Counted from the stretch's first letter, positions 25,249 to 34,193 are shown. The stretch is 64,000 nt of DNA from Pseudomonas sp. 6D_7.1_Bac1 (GCF_025465945.1 NZ_JANLNW010000074.1:124001-188000), one strand, 5' to 3'. Numbers and translations are program-made. The notes: generated by a model not told the origin, from the letters alone.

Positions 25249-26129
25249 TGACTCGACTGATGCTTTTTCTCTGCCTGCTGTTGCTTGGCAGCCAACAGGT
25301 TCGCGCCGATGAGCGGATTTTCTTTCAACCGTTGAATGTCGATGCCAGCCTGAGTCAGGCGCAATGGCGACAGGTCTGGCAGGCCAGCGCCAAACAAGGC
25401 GCGACCACCGTCATCGTACAGTGGACGGCGTACGGTGATTCGGTCTTTGGCGAAGCCAACGGCTGGCTCGCCAACAGTCTGCGCGAGGCCCATGCTCAGG
25501 GGTTGAAACTGGTGCTCGGCCTGTCCATGGACCCGGCGTATTACCAGCGTATCGACCAGCTCGACAGCGCCGGGCTGGCGTCCTACTGGCAAGTACAGCT
25601 TGGGAAGTCACTGGCCCAACAGCAAAAATTGCGCAAAGACTGGAAGCTGCCTGTCAGCGGCTGGTACTTGCCGCTGGAGCTGGATGACGCGCACTTCATG
25701 GCGGTCGACAGGCGCGAGCAACTGCAACGGCAACTCCAGGACTTCGCCCGCCAACTCGATGCGCCGCTGCACATCAGCGCGTTCAGTGCCGGCAAGCTGG
25801 CACCACAGGTCAATGCAAACTGGCTGGGCGAGCTGGCCAGCAGCGGGATTCAAGTCTGGTGGCAGGACGGCGCCGGCACTGGACGCTTGCCGCCGGTGGT
25901 GCGCGACAGTTACGCCAGCGCACTGCCCTGCAGTGTCGGCATCGTGCGTGAAGCGTTCCGCCAGGTCAGCGCCGAAGTCCAACCGTTTCGCGCCGAGCCG
26001 GCCACCCCGGACACCCCGCCTCGCGGCTGCCATCCGACGGCGGTCTTCTCCCTGCGCTACCTTCCGTGGGGGCGAGTGATTCTGGACAATCAACATAAAA
26101 ACAAGGCCAGCGATGTACAACACCGTTGA
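25248..26129 (+). CDS. Exported DUF4434 (TIM-barrel, glycosidase-like) protein
   Basis: A 293-residue protein with a signal peptide (cleavage near QVRA, residue 20). Alternating strands and helices (ATTVIVQWTAYGD, GLKLVLGLSMDP, VSGWYLPLELDD) fit a DUF4434 TIM barrel; the Glu of PLELDD is placed like a glycosidase acid. The C-terminus has two cysteines (PCSVG and RGCHP) that could pair in the periplasm. Its start shares a base with the nfrA stop. In E. coli the third nfr gene is ybcH; I infer a periplasmic enzyme that trims or modifies the glycan. Activity is unproven. Confidence 0.7.
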   Translation: MTRLMLFLCLLLLGSQQVRADERIFFQPLNVDASLSQAQWRQVWQASAKQGATTVIVQWTAYGDSVFGEANGWLANSLREAHAQGLKLVLGLSMDPAYYQRIDQLDSAGLASYWQVQLGKSLAQQQKLRKDWKLPVSGWYLPLELDDAHFMAVDRREQLQRQLQDFARQLDAPLHISAFSAGKLAPQVNANWLGELASSGIQVWWQDGAGTGRLPPVVRDSYASALPCSVGIVREAFRQVSAEVQPFRAEPATPDTPPRGCHPTAVFSLRYLPWGRVILDNQHKNKASDVQHR

Positions 26130-26132
26130 AGC

Positions 26133-26540
26133 TCAGAAGTGCTTGAGCGTCGCCAGCACGCGCTCGGCATTCTCCGAACACACCATCCCCTCAGGCCGTG
26201 CCTTGACGTTCTCGATGACGCCCAGCAACTTCGCCTTGCTCTGAGCCAGGTGCTGCTGCATCTCTTCGATCTGCTCGACCTTGCGCTCAAGGCTCAGCAC
26301 CAGTTCGTCATGCCGGAGTTCACCGAGCTTCGGGCTGGTGAGCAGTTGTTTGAGTTCATCCAGGCTGAACCCGGCCTGCTGTGCGCACTGGATGACTTGC
26401 AGGGTTTGCACCACCTCTGCCGGGTAGCGTCGATAACCATTGGCCAAACGCTGGACCCGGCCGATCAACCCCTGACTTTCGTAAAAGCGGATGCGCGAAG
26501 CCGTCAGTCCGCTTAATTGCGCCAATTCACCAATCTTCAT
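26133..26540 (-). CDS. MerR-family transcriptional regulator
   Basis: A 135-residue regulator: the N-terminal winged helix MKIGELAQLSGLTASRIRFYE is followed by a long dimerisation helix (about 75-115). One Cys only (MVCSEN, near 121), so it lacks the metal-binding cysteine pattern of CueR/MerR and is more like the SoxR-unrelated organic-effector members. It is divergent from an Old Yellow Enzyme gene with a MerR-type promoter between. It converges with the DUF4434 gene, 3 bp apart. Confidence 0.9.
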   Translation of the reverse strand: MKIGELAQLSGLTASRIRFYESQGLIGRVQRLANGYRRYPAEVVQTLQVIQCAQQAGFSLDELKQLLTSPKLGELRHDELVLSLERKVEQIEEMQQHLAQSKAKLLGVIENVKARPEGMVCSENAERVLATLKHF

Positions 26541-26559
26541 CAGAACCTCATTTCCGCGC

Positions 26560-26590
26560 TTGACATTAAAGTTAACTTTAAGCTTAGCCT
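26560..26590 (+). promoter_or_regulatory. MerR-type promoter with palindromic operator
   Basis: TTGACA (26560-26565) and TAGCCT (26585-26590) are spaced 19 bp, the overlong spacer typical of MerR-activated promoters. Between them lies the perfect 16-bp palindrome TTAAAGTTAACTTTAA (26566-26581). The promoter points to the flavin oxidoreductase gene and the divergent gene encodes the MerR protein. Confidence 0.75.
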
Positions 26591-26617
26591 CGTCTCTTTA
26601 CTGATGAGGAGTCAAGC

Positions 26618-27841
26618 ATGTCACCCTTTAACGCGTTGAATCTGCCCAACGGCCAGACCATCGGCAATCGCATCGCCAAAGCGGCGATGGAAGAAAATCT
26701 TGCCGACACCGAACAAGCACCCTCCCAGGCCTTGATGCAGCTCTATCGGGCCTGGGCTGATGGCGAGGCCGGCCTGCTGCTGACCGGTAACGTAATGATC
26801 GACCGTCGGGCCATGACCGGTCCCGGCGGCGTGGTGCTGGAAGATGAACGGCACCTTGAACGTTTCCGTCAGTGGGCTGCCATTGGCCGGGCCAAGGGGG
26901 CGCAGTTCTGGGTGCAGCTCAATCATCCCGGGCGCCAGACCATGGCCAATCTCGGCCAACCCGCCTGGGCGCCGTCTGCCGTGGCTTTGGAGATGGGACA
27001 GTTCTCGAAAATGTTCGCCCAACCTACACCGATGAGCGAAGACGACATCCAGGACGTCATCCAGCGCTTCGCCACCAGCGCCGCCCTGGCCCAAAAAGCC
27101 GGTTTTACCGGTGTGGAAATTCACGCAGCCCATGGCTACCTGATCAGTCAGTTCCTGTCGCCATTGAGCAATCGACGGACCGACCGCTGGGGCGGTTCGC
27201 TGGAAAATCGTGCACGCTTGCTGATTGAAGTGGTGAGCGCGGTTCGTGCAGCAGTCACGGCAGATTTCTGCGTCGCGGTGAAACTCAATTCCGCCGACTT
27301 CCAACGCGGCGGCTTCGATGCCGACGATGCGCGGCAGGTCATCGACATGCTCAACCCGCTCGCCATCGATCTGCTGGAGTTGTCGGGTGGCAGCTATGAA
27401 GCCCCGGCAATGCAAGGTGAAGCCCGCGACGGTCGCACCCTGGCGCGGGAGGCTTATTTCCTCGACATGGCCGGTGAACTGGCGAGCCGGGCGAAGATGC
27501 CGGTGATGGTCACCGGCGGCATTCGGCGCCTGCCTGTTGTCGAACAGGTGCTGGCCAGCGGCATCGCCATGGCCGGTATCGGCACCGCGCTGGCGGTGGA
27601 GCCATTGCTGGTCAAGCTGTGGCGTGAGGGGCACGACAGCCACCCGCAATTGCCGCCGATTACCTGGAAACGCAAACCTTTGGCGGCGCTGGCCAACATG
27701 GCCGTCGTACGCTTCCAGATCCAGCGCCTGAGCCGCGGTCGCCAGCCGAAACCCAGCGTTTCGGCGCTCTGGGCGCTGGTCCTCGACCAGGTGTACATCG
27801 CCAAACGCACACGCCAGTACCGGGCAGCGATGAGCAAGTAG
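26618..27841 (+). CDS. NADH:flavin oxidoreductase (Old Yellow Enzyme family)
   Basis: A 407-residue FMN-dependent TIM-barrel oxidoreductase. WVQLNHPGRQ, GVEIHAAHGYLISQFLSP and NRRTDRWGGSLENRARL are OYE-family signatures, and VTGGIRR closes the FMN phosphate site. It reduces activated alkenes or quinone-like electrophiles with NAD(P)H; the exact substrate is unknown. ATG at 26618 follows GAGGAG. Control by the divergent MerR regulator suggests induction by an electrophile or a similar compound. Confidence 0.9.
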   Translation: MSPFNALNLPNGQTIGNRIAKAAMEENLADTEQAPSQALMQLYRAWADGEAGLLLTGNVMIDRRAMTGPGGVVLEDERHLERFRQWAAIGRAKGAQFWVQLNHPGRQTMANLGQPAWAPSAVALEMGQFSKMFAQPTPMSEDDIQDVIQRFATSAALAQKAGFTGVEIHAAHGYLISQFLSPLSNRRTDRWGGSLENRARLLIEVVSAVRAAVTADFCVAVKLNSADFQRGGFDADDARQVIDMLNPLAIDLLELSGGSYEAPAMQGEARDGRTLAREAYFLDMAGELASRAKMPVMVTGGIRRLPVVEQVLASGIAMAGIGTALAVEPLLVKLWREGHDSHPQLPPITWKRKPLAALANMAVVRFQIQRLSRGRQPKPSVSALWALVLDQVYIAKRTRQYRAAMSK

Positions 27842-27943
27842 CCGGATGGCTGCACTGAAACAGCGTGATGGCAAACTGGAATTCCAGCGAAGTTCAACAA
27901 TACTTCGTCGCACACGGATGAGGCCTCACGGAGCAACTGACTC

Positions 27944-29956
27944 ATGGACGTACCCTGCCTTCTGCGCGCCACCCTGATCGGTAGTCTGCTGCTGGCCGGC
28001 CCCCCCGTTACCCAGGCCCACACCCTGGGCCACGGCGCGACCGAGAGCCTGAAAAACTTTGTTCCGGCACCGGCCGACACGCCCTATCTGGAGGTGCTGC
28101 ATCAGTGCGTCAGCCCGCAGGACACCGACAAGGGTCACCTGTTTTCAGGGCTTGGTGGCACACGCTATCCACTGGTGAGCCTCAAGGACGCCGAGCAAGT
28201 CGAGGCCTTCTACAGCCAGGGCATTGCCTTGCAGTACGGTTTCAACTTTTCCGAGGCGATTCGGGCGTTCTACCAGGCCAGCCGCTTCGATGAAGGCGCG
28301 GCGATGCCCTATTGGGGCATCGCGCTGTCGGCTAACTCCAACATCAACAGCGACGCCACCACCGGCTGTGATCGACTGGCCTACCGCTCGGCACAAATAG
28401 CGTTGGACAACGCCACGGCTCGCCTCAAGGACCCCGCCGCCAAAGAGCGCTTCAGCGAACGGCAATTGCAGCGCGAAGTCGATTACGCCAAGGCGTTCCT
28501 GACCCTCTATAGCGAAAAGGACGGCAAGCTCAGCCTGTTGACCGAAGGCAAGCAGCGCTACGCCAACGCGATGAAAGCCTTGTCGGAAAACTACTTCGAC
28601 GATCTCGACGCCGCCACGTTGTATGCCGATGCGCTGCTCAACCTCAAACCCTGGAAATGGTGGAAGGGCGATGAAGCGGTGTCCGATGAAGTCAAACCCA
28701 CCTCCGCCGCCTACGAGGCATTACAAGTGCTCAACCGGGTGCTGGTGCAGGACAAACTGCACACCGGCGCCAACCACTTCTATATTCATGCCATTGAAGA
28801 GTCGCCATTCCCTACCAGCGGGCTGCCCATGGCCGACCGCTTTCGCGATCAGAACCCGGCCATCGGTCACCTGGTGCACATGGCCTCACACATCTACCAG
28901 CGCACCGGCAACAATGCCCTGGCCAGCGTCGCCAACTACACAGCGGTGTCGGTCGACCGTGCCTACACCCATCAGGTCGACCCGCAGAGCCCGTACCCCC
29001 TGCACTACCTGGGGCACAACATTCACTTTCTGACCTGGACCTTATCCATCGAAGGCCGCCAGAACGAAGCGATGAACATGGCCGAGGAACTGGTGGAAAA
29101 CACCACCCGCTACGCCGCGCTGGATTTCCTCTGCAAGCAGTACCCCCAAGAGATCGCCACCAAGTCCGATTACTTCTACGCCGTACCCTATTACTTCGCC
29201 GTACGCTTCGAAGACTGGGACGCCCTGAAGCGGATCGAACCGAAGATCAACGCCGGTTTGCAAACCATCAACCAGACCTGCAAGGCGGCGAACAAGGACT
29301 GGGTCAACTTGACCGCGCCTTACACCCAGGTCATGGCGGCTTACGCCAGTGCCTATCAAAAACTGAGCGCCGACAGCCTTGACGGCAGCGCTGCTCGTGA
29401 CGCCCTCAACGATTACTGGCAGGCCGTCAACGCAGCCTTGAGTGCGAAACCGGACTTGAGATACGGCAGCAACAAAGCGGTGGAGCTGTTGCGCATTGCC
29501 AACCTGATCCTGCTCAACAAAGCGCTGGACAACAGCCATGGAACACTCGATATGGCAGCACTCAAGAACGCCAGCGCAGAAGTGTTCGGCAAGGATCAGC
29601 AACAGGGGTTGAGCGCCGACCTTCAGGAACTCAAGGGAGACAACAATGAGCAGATCATCGCAGCCTGGCGCCAGGCCGTGAAAATCCAGGACGAACTCGA
29701 CTACAACGAGCCGCCGGACTGGTATTACACGCTACGCGAGTCTTTGGGCTATGCGTTGCTGAAGCAGGGGCAATACACGCAAGCCGAGCGGGTATTGCGT
29801 GAAGACCTGGCGGGAAATCGCCTCAGTGGCCGCTCACTCAATGGCCTGAAAGTCAGCCTGGAGAAACAGCCGGGCAAAACCGTACCGGCACTCCTGAACG
29901 AACAACTGCAAACCGCCTGGCGCAATGCGACCGTCAGCCCTGTCCCGAAAAACTGA
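27944..29956 (+). CDS. Exported tetratricopeptide-repeat protein, unknown function
   Basis: A 670-residue protein with an N-terminal signal peptide (cleavage after TQAHT-like residues near 26). Helical repeat segments such as YSQGIALQYGFNFSEAIRAFYQA look like TPRs, and a second group lies near the C-terminus (ALLKQGQYTQAERVL). A His-rich stretch near residues 300-320 (HLVHMASHIY) and cysteines are conserved-looking. It starts 102 bp after the flavin oxidoreductase gene, in the same direction. I do not recognise a specific function. Confidence 0.7.
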   Translation: MDVPCLLRATLIGSLLLAGPPVTQAHTLGHGATESLKNFVPAPADTPYLEVLHQCVSPQDTDKGHLFSGLGGTRYPLVSLKDAEQVEAFYSQGIALQYGFNFSEAIRAFYQASRFDEGAAMPYWGIALSANSNINSDATTGCDRLAYRSAQIALDNATARLKDPAAKERFSERQLQREVDYAKAFLTLYSEKDGKLSLLTEGKQRYANAMKALSENYFDDLDAATLYADALLNLKPWKWWKGDEAVSDEVKPTSAAYEALQVLNRVLVQDKLHTGANHFYIHAIEESPFPTSGLPMADRFRDQNPAIGHLVHMASHIYQRTGNNALASVANYTAVSVDRAYTHQVDPQSPYPLHYLGHNIHFLTWTLSIEGRQNEAMNMAEELVENTTRYAALDFLCKQYPQEIATKSDYFYAVPYYFAVRFEDWDALKRIEPKINAGLQTINQTCKAANKDWVNLTAPYTQVMAAYASAYQKLSADSLDGSAARDALNDYWQAVNAALSAKPDLRYGSNKAVELLRIANLILLNKALDNSHGTLDMAALKNASAEVFGKDQQQGLSADLQELKGDNNEQIIAAWRQAVKIQDELDYNEPPDWYYTLRESLGYALLKQGQYTQAERVLREDLAGNRLSGRSLNGLKVSLEKQPGKTVPALLNEQLQTAWRNATVSPVPKN

Positions 29957-29972
29957 TGGCTTACGCAATCCT

Positions 29973-30040
29973 CGGAGCTGCCGCAGGCTGCGATATTTTG
30001 ACCTTCAAGATCAACAGATCGCAGCCTTCGGCAGCTCCAG
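29973..30040. repeat. Inverted repeat, family 3
   Basis: CGGAGCTGCCGCAGGCTGCGAT is mirrored by ATCGCAGCCTTCGGCAGCTCC. Second copy of the family seen at 6133; it lies between the convergent TPR and DUF2182 genes. Confidence 0.82.
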
Positions 30041-30049
30041 GAGTGGGTT

Positions 30050-30784
30050 TCAGCGAAACAGGCGCAGTTGAAACGGCCAATGCCAACGAACGGGGCGAGG
30101 ACTTTTAAACCGCTCGAACAGCATCCAGCCCATGCTCAACAGCATCAACGATACATGCCCTTGCTCTGCCAGTATCGGCAACAACATCAGGGCCCAGCAC
30201 GACCCGACACACCAGCCTGCGCTGACCATGCCGTACTTCAGACAGTCCTTGAGAAAGTCGAGGCCGAACGCCGAAATACGCGGCTGATAATGACAGTGGT
30301 TCAGGCACGCTTGCTTGAACGGTGAGGCCTGCCAGATCAGGCACACCCCCAGCCCGACGATGAATGTGTCCATCGGTGAAAACCCGAGTATCACCCGTGC
30401 TCCCACCGTCAGCCCCATCAGCACTACGCCGGCCAGGGTCCAGATGGCCGAAAAGCCGATGACGAACAACGCCACGGCCTGCCAGCGCTTGCGCAACAGG
30501 CTGCGCCGCCACACATAGTCGAGCGGATGTATCAGCAACAACGGCATCATCGCCAGCAACATCAACCACCACGAAGACAACAACTGGCGAGGAGGATTGA
30601 ACAGCAACGCCTGCTCAATCCCCTGCCTGCTGACGGCATGATCCAGCGCCGGAAACGTCCCACAGAACGCAGGGATCGACAACATCTGCGCCGCACCGAG
30701 CAGCAGCCCCCACCCGGCCAGGCTGATCAGGATCAGCCATGGCCGGGGGCCTCGGATCAATGCAATGACCAGGTACTGCGCCAC
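30050..30784 (-). CDS. DUF2182 polytopic membrane protein
   Basis: A 244-residue inner-membrane protein with five to six hydrophobic helices and the family's metal-ligand-like motif CLNHCHYQP near residue 165. DUF2182 proteins are predicted metal-binding membrane proteins. The start is GTG at 30784, two bases after the tyrosinase stop (TAA-AC-GTG), so it is translated from the same message. The adjacency suggests a role in copper delivery to, or export near, tyrosinase; this is inference from position only. Confidence 0.8.
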   Translation of the reverse strand: MAQYLVIALIRGPRPWLILISLAGWGLLLGAAQMLSIPAFCGTFPALDHAVSRQGIEQALLFNPPRQLLSSWWLMLLAMMPLLLIHPLDYVWRRSLLRKRWQAVALFVIGFSAIWTLAGVVLMGLTVGARVILGFSPMDTFIVGLGVCLIWQASPFKQACLNHCHYQPRISAFGLDFLKDCLKYGMVSAGWCVGSCWALMLLPILAEQGHVSLMLLSMGWMLFERFKSPRPVRWHWPFQLRLFR

Positions 30785-30786
30785 GT

Positions 30787-32343
30787 TTAGCGACCCTGCC
30801 GATAGATGCTCACTCTGCCCACGCTGATGTTGTCGCCTGGCAGAACTTCGGTGGCCGCCACAAACCGGACCGTCAACTTCGTCAGGTCCGGTGCACCGCT
30901 GGCGCTGAGCGTGTCGAAGATATCGGTGATTTCCAGCACATGGCTCAATCCCTTGCCGCCGTGCTGGTTATCCGTCCTGCTGGCGTTACTCACCCCGAAC
31001 AGCGAGATCGAGCCCGCACGCACGTCAGGATGGGCGGATGGTTGACCATCGACCGGCAGGCTGATGTACACGTCATACGTGGCCGCATCGTTATCACCGC
31101 GAATATTCTCCAGATTCAGGAACACCCGGTCGAGATCCGCTGGCGTGGCCGTTGCGCTGAACGCCCTGGTCTTCAGATTGCCGAAAACCTTGGCCGACGT
31201 TGCCTTGTCCAGAGTTACCGGCGTCTCGACAGTCGCGCTGTCAAGGTTAATGGCCTGGTCGTTGGCGCCGAGCAGTTCGGCAGTGACAGGTTTGCTCACT
31301 GTTTTCTCCTTCGCGGCTGCGGGGACCTGAGGCGCTGCGCCGAGTGTTTCAAGCCGCTGCTGGAACGCACGAGTACCGTGCAAAGGATCGGAAGTGTCCT
31401 CATAAACATAATCAAGTTTCGGCGCCCGGGTATCCAGCATATCGCCGACGCGGAACGACCAGCGACCACCACTGGTCGTTGGCACAGCGAAACCTCTGCC
31501 ACCGGTTGGCGGACCGGCAACCCATGCTGCCGACAAAGGGTTCTGGTCGTTCGGGTCACGCTTGAGCCAGACATCCCAGAGCCGGTCGATATTGGCATGG
31601 TGCAGCCAGAAAATCGGGTCCAGAGCAGCGGTGTTGGGGTTAATCATCAACCCTCTCAGATTCGGATTGCCTCGGGCCCGGCCACCCACCGCAACGTGTA
31701 CGTAGTTGTGCGGTTGCTGCTCAAGCAGACCGTTCACATCGCCATAGTGTGCGAACAACGACTCAGGACCGCCAAAACCCGGCGTACCACCCGAAGAGGA
31801 ACCGGCAAAGTGATGCTCCTTGAGGGCTGGGCGAAGATCGATCCGCGCTTCGTCGAGGACAATCACCCCGTCGCCATTGGGGCCAAACCGACGTTGCACA
31901 TACAGCGGATTCTGCTCGCCATTGGGTAGCGCGGTAGCGGCAAAACAGGCAGGCATTTTCAGCGTCTGCCGGTTGTCGTTGTAATTCCAGTAAGGCAGCG
32001 ACCAGTCACTTGGCCCACCCAGGCCAACAATCGCCGCCCGGACAATCTGTTCGAATGAAGCCACGTAACCACGGTGCCAAGGCAAGAAATACCAGGATTG
32101 GTGTTGGCATTGATTCCAGTAGAGATCCTGATCTTCCTGCGACGGCAGTTTGTCGCCCCGTCGCAGATAACCGGCGTCTTGCCAAAGCGGGACATCGATA
32201 CCGTGAATAGCCGCCAGAAACCGCCAGCTGGTGTGATCAGTGATTGGTCTTTGCTGCAGGACTCCAACACCGCGTGCATACCACAACAACGCATCGCTCC
32301 AGCCAGAACCCAGTTTCCATACATCACGCCGTACATGTGCCAT
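30787..32343 (-). CDS. Tyrosinase (type-3 copper polyphenol oxidase)
   Basis: A 518-residue dicopper monooxygenase/oxidase. Copper A ligands lie in FLAAIHG and WYFLPWHRGY near the N-terminus; copper B has YVHVAVGG and FWLHHANIDRLWD near residue 255. The C-terminal 200 residues form a beta-rich domain reminiscent of plant polyphenol oxidase shields and end in VSIYRQGR. No export signal is seen. I use the ATG at 32343 with GGGAGA 7 bp upstream rather than a start 75 bp earlier. It should oxidise phenols to quinones. It is followed at once by the DUF2182 gene. Confidence 0.9.
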   Translation of the reverse strand: MAHVRRDVWKLGSGWSDALLWYARGVGVLQQRPITDHTSWRFLAAIHGIDVPLWQDAGYLRRGDKLPSQEDQDLYWNQCQHQSWYFLPWHRGYVASFEQIVRAAIVGLGGPSDWSLPYWNYNDNRQTLKMPACFAATALPNGEQNPLYVQRRFGPNGDGVIVLDEARIDLRPALKEHHFAGSSSGGTPGFGGPESLFAHYGDVNGLLEQQPHNYVHVAVGGRARGNPNLRGLMINPNTAALDPIFWLHHANIDRLWDVWLKRDPNDQNPLSAAWVAGPPTGGRGFAVPTTSGGRWSFRVGDMLDTRAPKLDYVYEDTSDPLHGTRAFQQRLETLGAAPQVPAAAKEKTVSKPVTAELLGANDQAINLDSATVETPVTLDKATSAKVFGNLKTRAFSATATPADLDRVFLNLENIRGDNDAATYDVYISLPVDGQPSAHPDVRAGSISLFGVSNASRTDNQHGGKGLSHVLEITDIFDTLSASGAPDLTKLTVRFVAATEVLPGDNISVGRVSIYRQGR

Positions 32344-32488
32344 GATCGATCTCCCTGAAAAACCGCGTGGATGAGGAGCGCACTCCTCAGCTGGCAACGG
32401 TAGTTCAGGTGATATCAATCTGCCGCACAGCCCCCCTGAAAGCTGACCGGCGGCATGACGTTCACGGCCAAGCGAAATCGGTCACCAC

Positions 32489-34135
32489 TTACCGCCCGGA
32501 AAAGCGCAGCCGCGAGAGCATTCGAAGATCGCCGTCCAGGTAATAATCGTTGGCCCAGCTGTCATCCACTGCCAATGGCGGGACCTGCTTGAGGTCTTCT
32601 TGCTTGGCGGCATAGCGGAACCGGTAATGCTCGTAGAAGCGCAGTAGCTCCAGGCCGTAGCGATCAGCCAGGTCCGTGTCGCCACGGATGATCAGGAAGT
32701 TTTCGTCGTTGCTTTCACTGGCATTGATGCTCAGGTTGTGACTGCCGCTGATGATGGTCGGCGCTTCGCTGGTGAAGTCGACGACGATGGCTTTCAAATG
32801 CACCAGCAGATCGCCCTTCTGACCTTTCATGCTTTCCTTGAGCCAGCCCTCGATGCCGGTGTTGAGCAGCGCGGTGGCGGCGAAGTCGGCCGTGCGGTCG
32901 GCGTGAAAACCGGTGATGCGGCTGGCGGTGTTTTGCAGGCCATAACGCAGCACATCATCGTGGGGCTGGCCGAGCAAGGCGTTGAGGATTTCATCCGGCA
33001 GCGCGAACGCGGTGACAAACAAAACGTCCTTCTTCGCCGCATTGATGATCTCGACGAATTGCTGCAGATCGGCCTGGCCGGTACGCGGTGAAAAACCGAC
33101 AAACAACGGTTGCGACGGGTCCATCGGGTTGTTCTTGGTCAGCCAGGTACGGGTGGCGCCCACATCGGTCGGCGTGGCCCAGATCTGCTCGAACACTTGC
33201 AGGTAGCGGGTGCCCACAACAGTATTGTCCAGCACATGCACCACGTTGGCCTGGCGGTAGACACCGTTGTCGGTGAAATTGGTACTGCCGCACAGCACCG
33301 ATTGAGGCCGGTACTCCCCTGAACCATCGACCTGGCTCAGCACGATGAACTTGTCATGGAAGATGGCGTGGGTCACCCGCCCCCGTTTGCACTCGGCGGG
33401 AAGCTTGGCCAGGCTCTCTTCATTCATGGTGGTGTCGGCATCACCGGGCTTGGCGTGATACAGCACCCGAACCTTGGCACCTCGCCCGAACGCCGCGTTG
33501 ACCGCGTCGACAATGGTCGGCAACTGATACTCGTAAATCGCAATGTCCAGCGCCCACTGGCCATCCGCGGCGCGCTCGATGAAACCGGTGATCTGCTCCA
33601 GCAAGCCGTTCTCCAGCCATTGCCGTGGTGCGGCGGGCCAGTCGTCGAGGGACAGGTTCTTGTTGGCGCTCAGCTGTGCATCGAGCTCGGGAAACTCCCG
33701 GGAGAAGGCCTGACTGGCCGCCACCGCACGATTGAAAATGACATGCTGGCCCGCCGGCAAACCATTGTCGGTGGTGACCGTCACTGCCAATGCCTCGCCC
33801 AATTGCGGCGCATCCGGGGTGCCATACGCCAGATGCACCCGGTAGTTGATCGTTACCCCGGGTTTGACTGTGTAATCGGCCCAGCGAAATTTCTGTAACG
33901 GCGCGCTGTCGCTGGGCGTGGCGTTGTACTGAGGGAAAGTGTGGGCCTTACCGGGGAAGGTCAGGCTGTTGAACAGAAACTCCCAGGGCCCGCTGCCCTG
34001 CTGTTTTTCGATGGCAAAACCGAGCAGGCCCTTGCGTCGGGACTCGGCCAGGTCCATGGCGAGCAACACGCCGTTGGTTCCGGCGTAGGCTTTGACGCGA
34101 AAATCGTCCTGACTGTTAGCGACTAGAACACGCAT
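32489..34135 (-). CDS. Phospholipase D-like protein with one degenerate HKD motif
   Basis: A 548-residue protein with two PLD half-domains. The second motif, HLKAIVVD with GSHNLS (near residue 446), is a full HxKxxxxD. The first, HDKFIVLS with GSTNFTDNG (near 259), has Ser where the Asp is expected. The first 170 residues are a separate beta-rich region with strands but no motif I recognise. No signal peptide is seen. ATG at 34135 follows AGGAG. It lies upstream of the tyrosinase gene with a 145-bp gap, so co-transcription is possible but not shown. It could be a phosphodiesterase of unknown target. Confidence 0.83.
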   Translation of the reverse strand: MRVLVANSQDDFRVKAYAGTNGVLLAMDLAESRRKGLLGFAIEKQQGSGPWEFLFNSLTFPGKAHTFPQYNATPSDSAPLQKFRWADYTVKPGVTINYRVHLAYGTPDAPQLGEALAVTVTTDNGLPAGQHVIFNRAVAASQAFSREFPELDAQLSANKNLSLDDWPAAPRQWLENGLLEQITGFIERAADGQWALDIAIYEYQLPTIVDAVNAAFGRGAKVRVLYHAKPGDADTTMNEESLAKLPAECKRGRVTHAIFHDKFIVLSQVDGSGEYRPQSVLCGSTNFTDNGVYRQANVVHVLDNTVVGTRYLQVFEQIWATPTDVGATRTWLTKNNPMDPSQPLFVGFSPRTGQADLQQFVEIINAAKKDVLFVTAFALPDEILNALLGQPHDDVLRYGLQNTASRITGFHADRTADFAATALLNTGIEGWLKESMKGQKGDLLVHLKAIVVDFTSEAPTIISGSHNLSINASESNDENFLIIRGDTDLADRYGLELLRFYEHYRFRYAAKQEDLKQVPPLAVDDSWANDYYLDGDLRMLSRLRFSGR

Positions 34136-34193
34136 GATTCACTCCTGTGATGAGCTGAACCCACAGCATAGGTGCTGCTGGCTGTTTGACATA

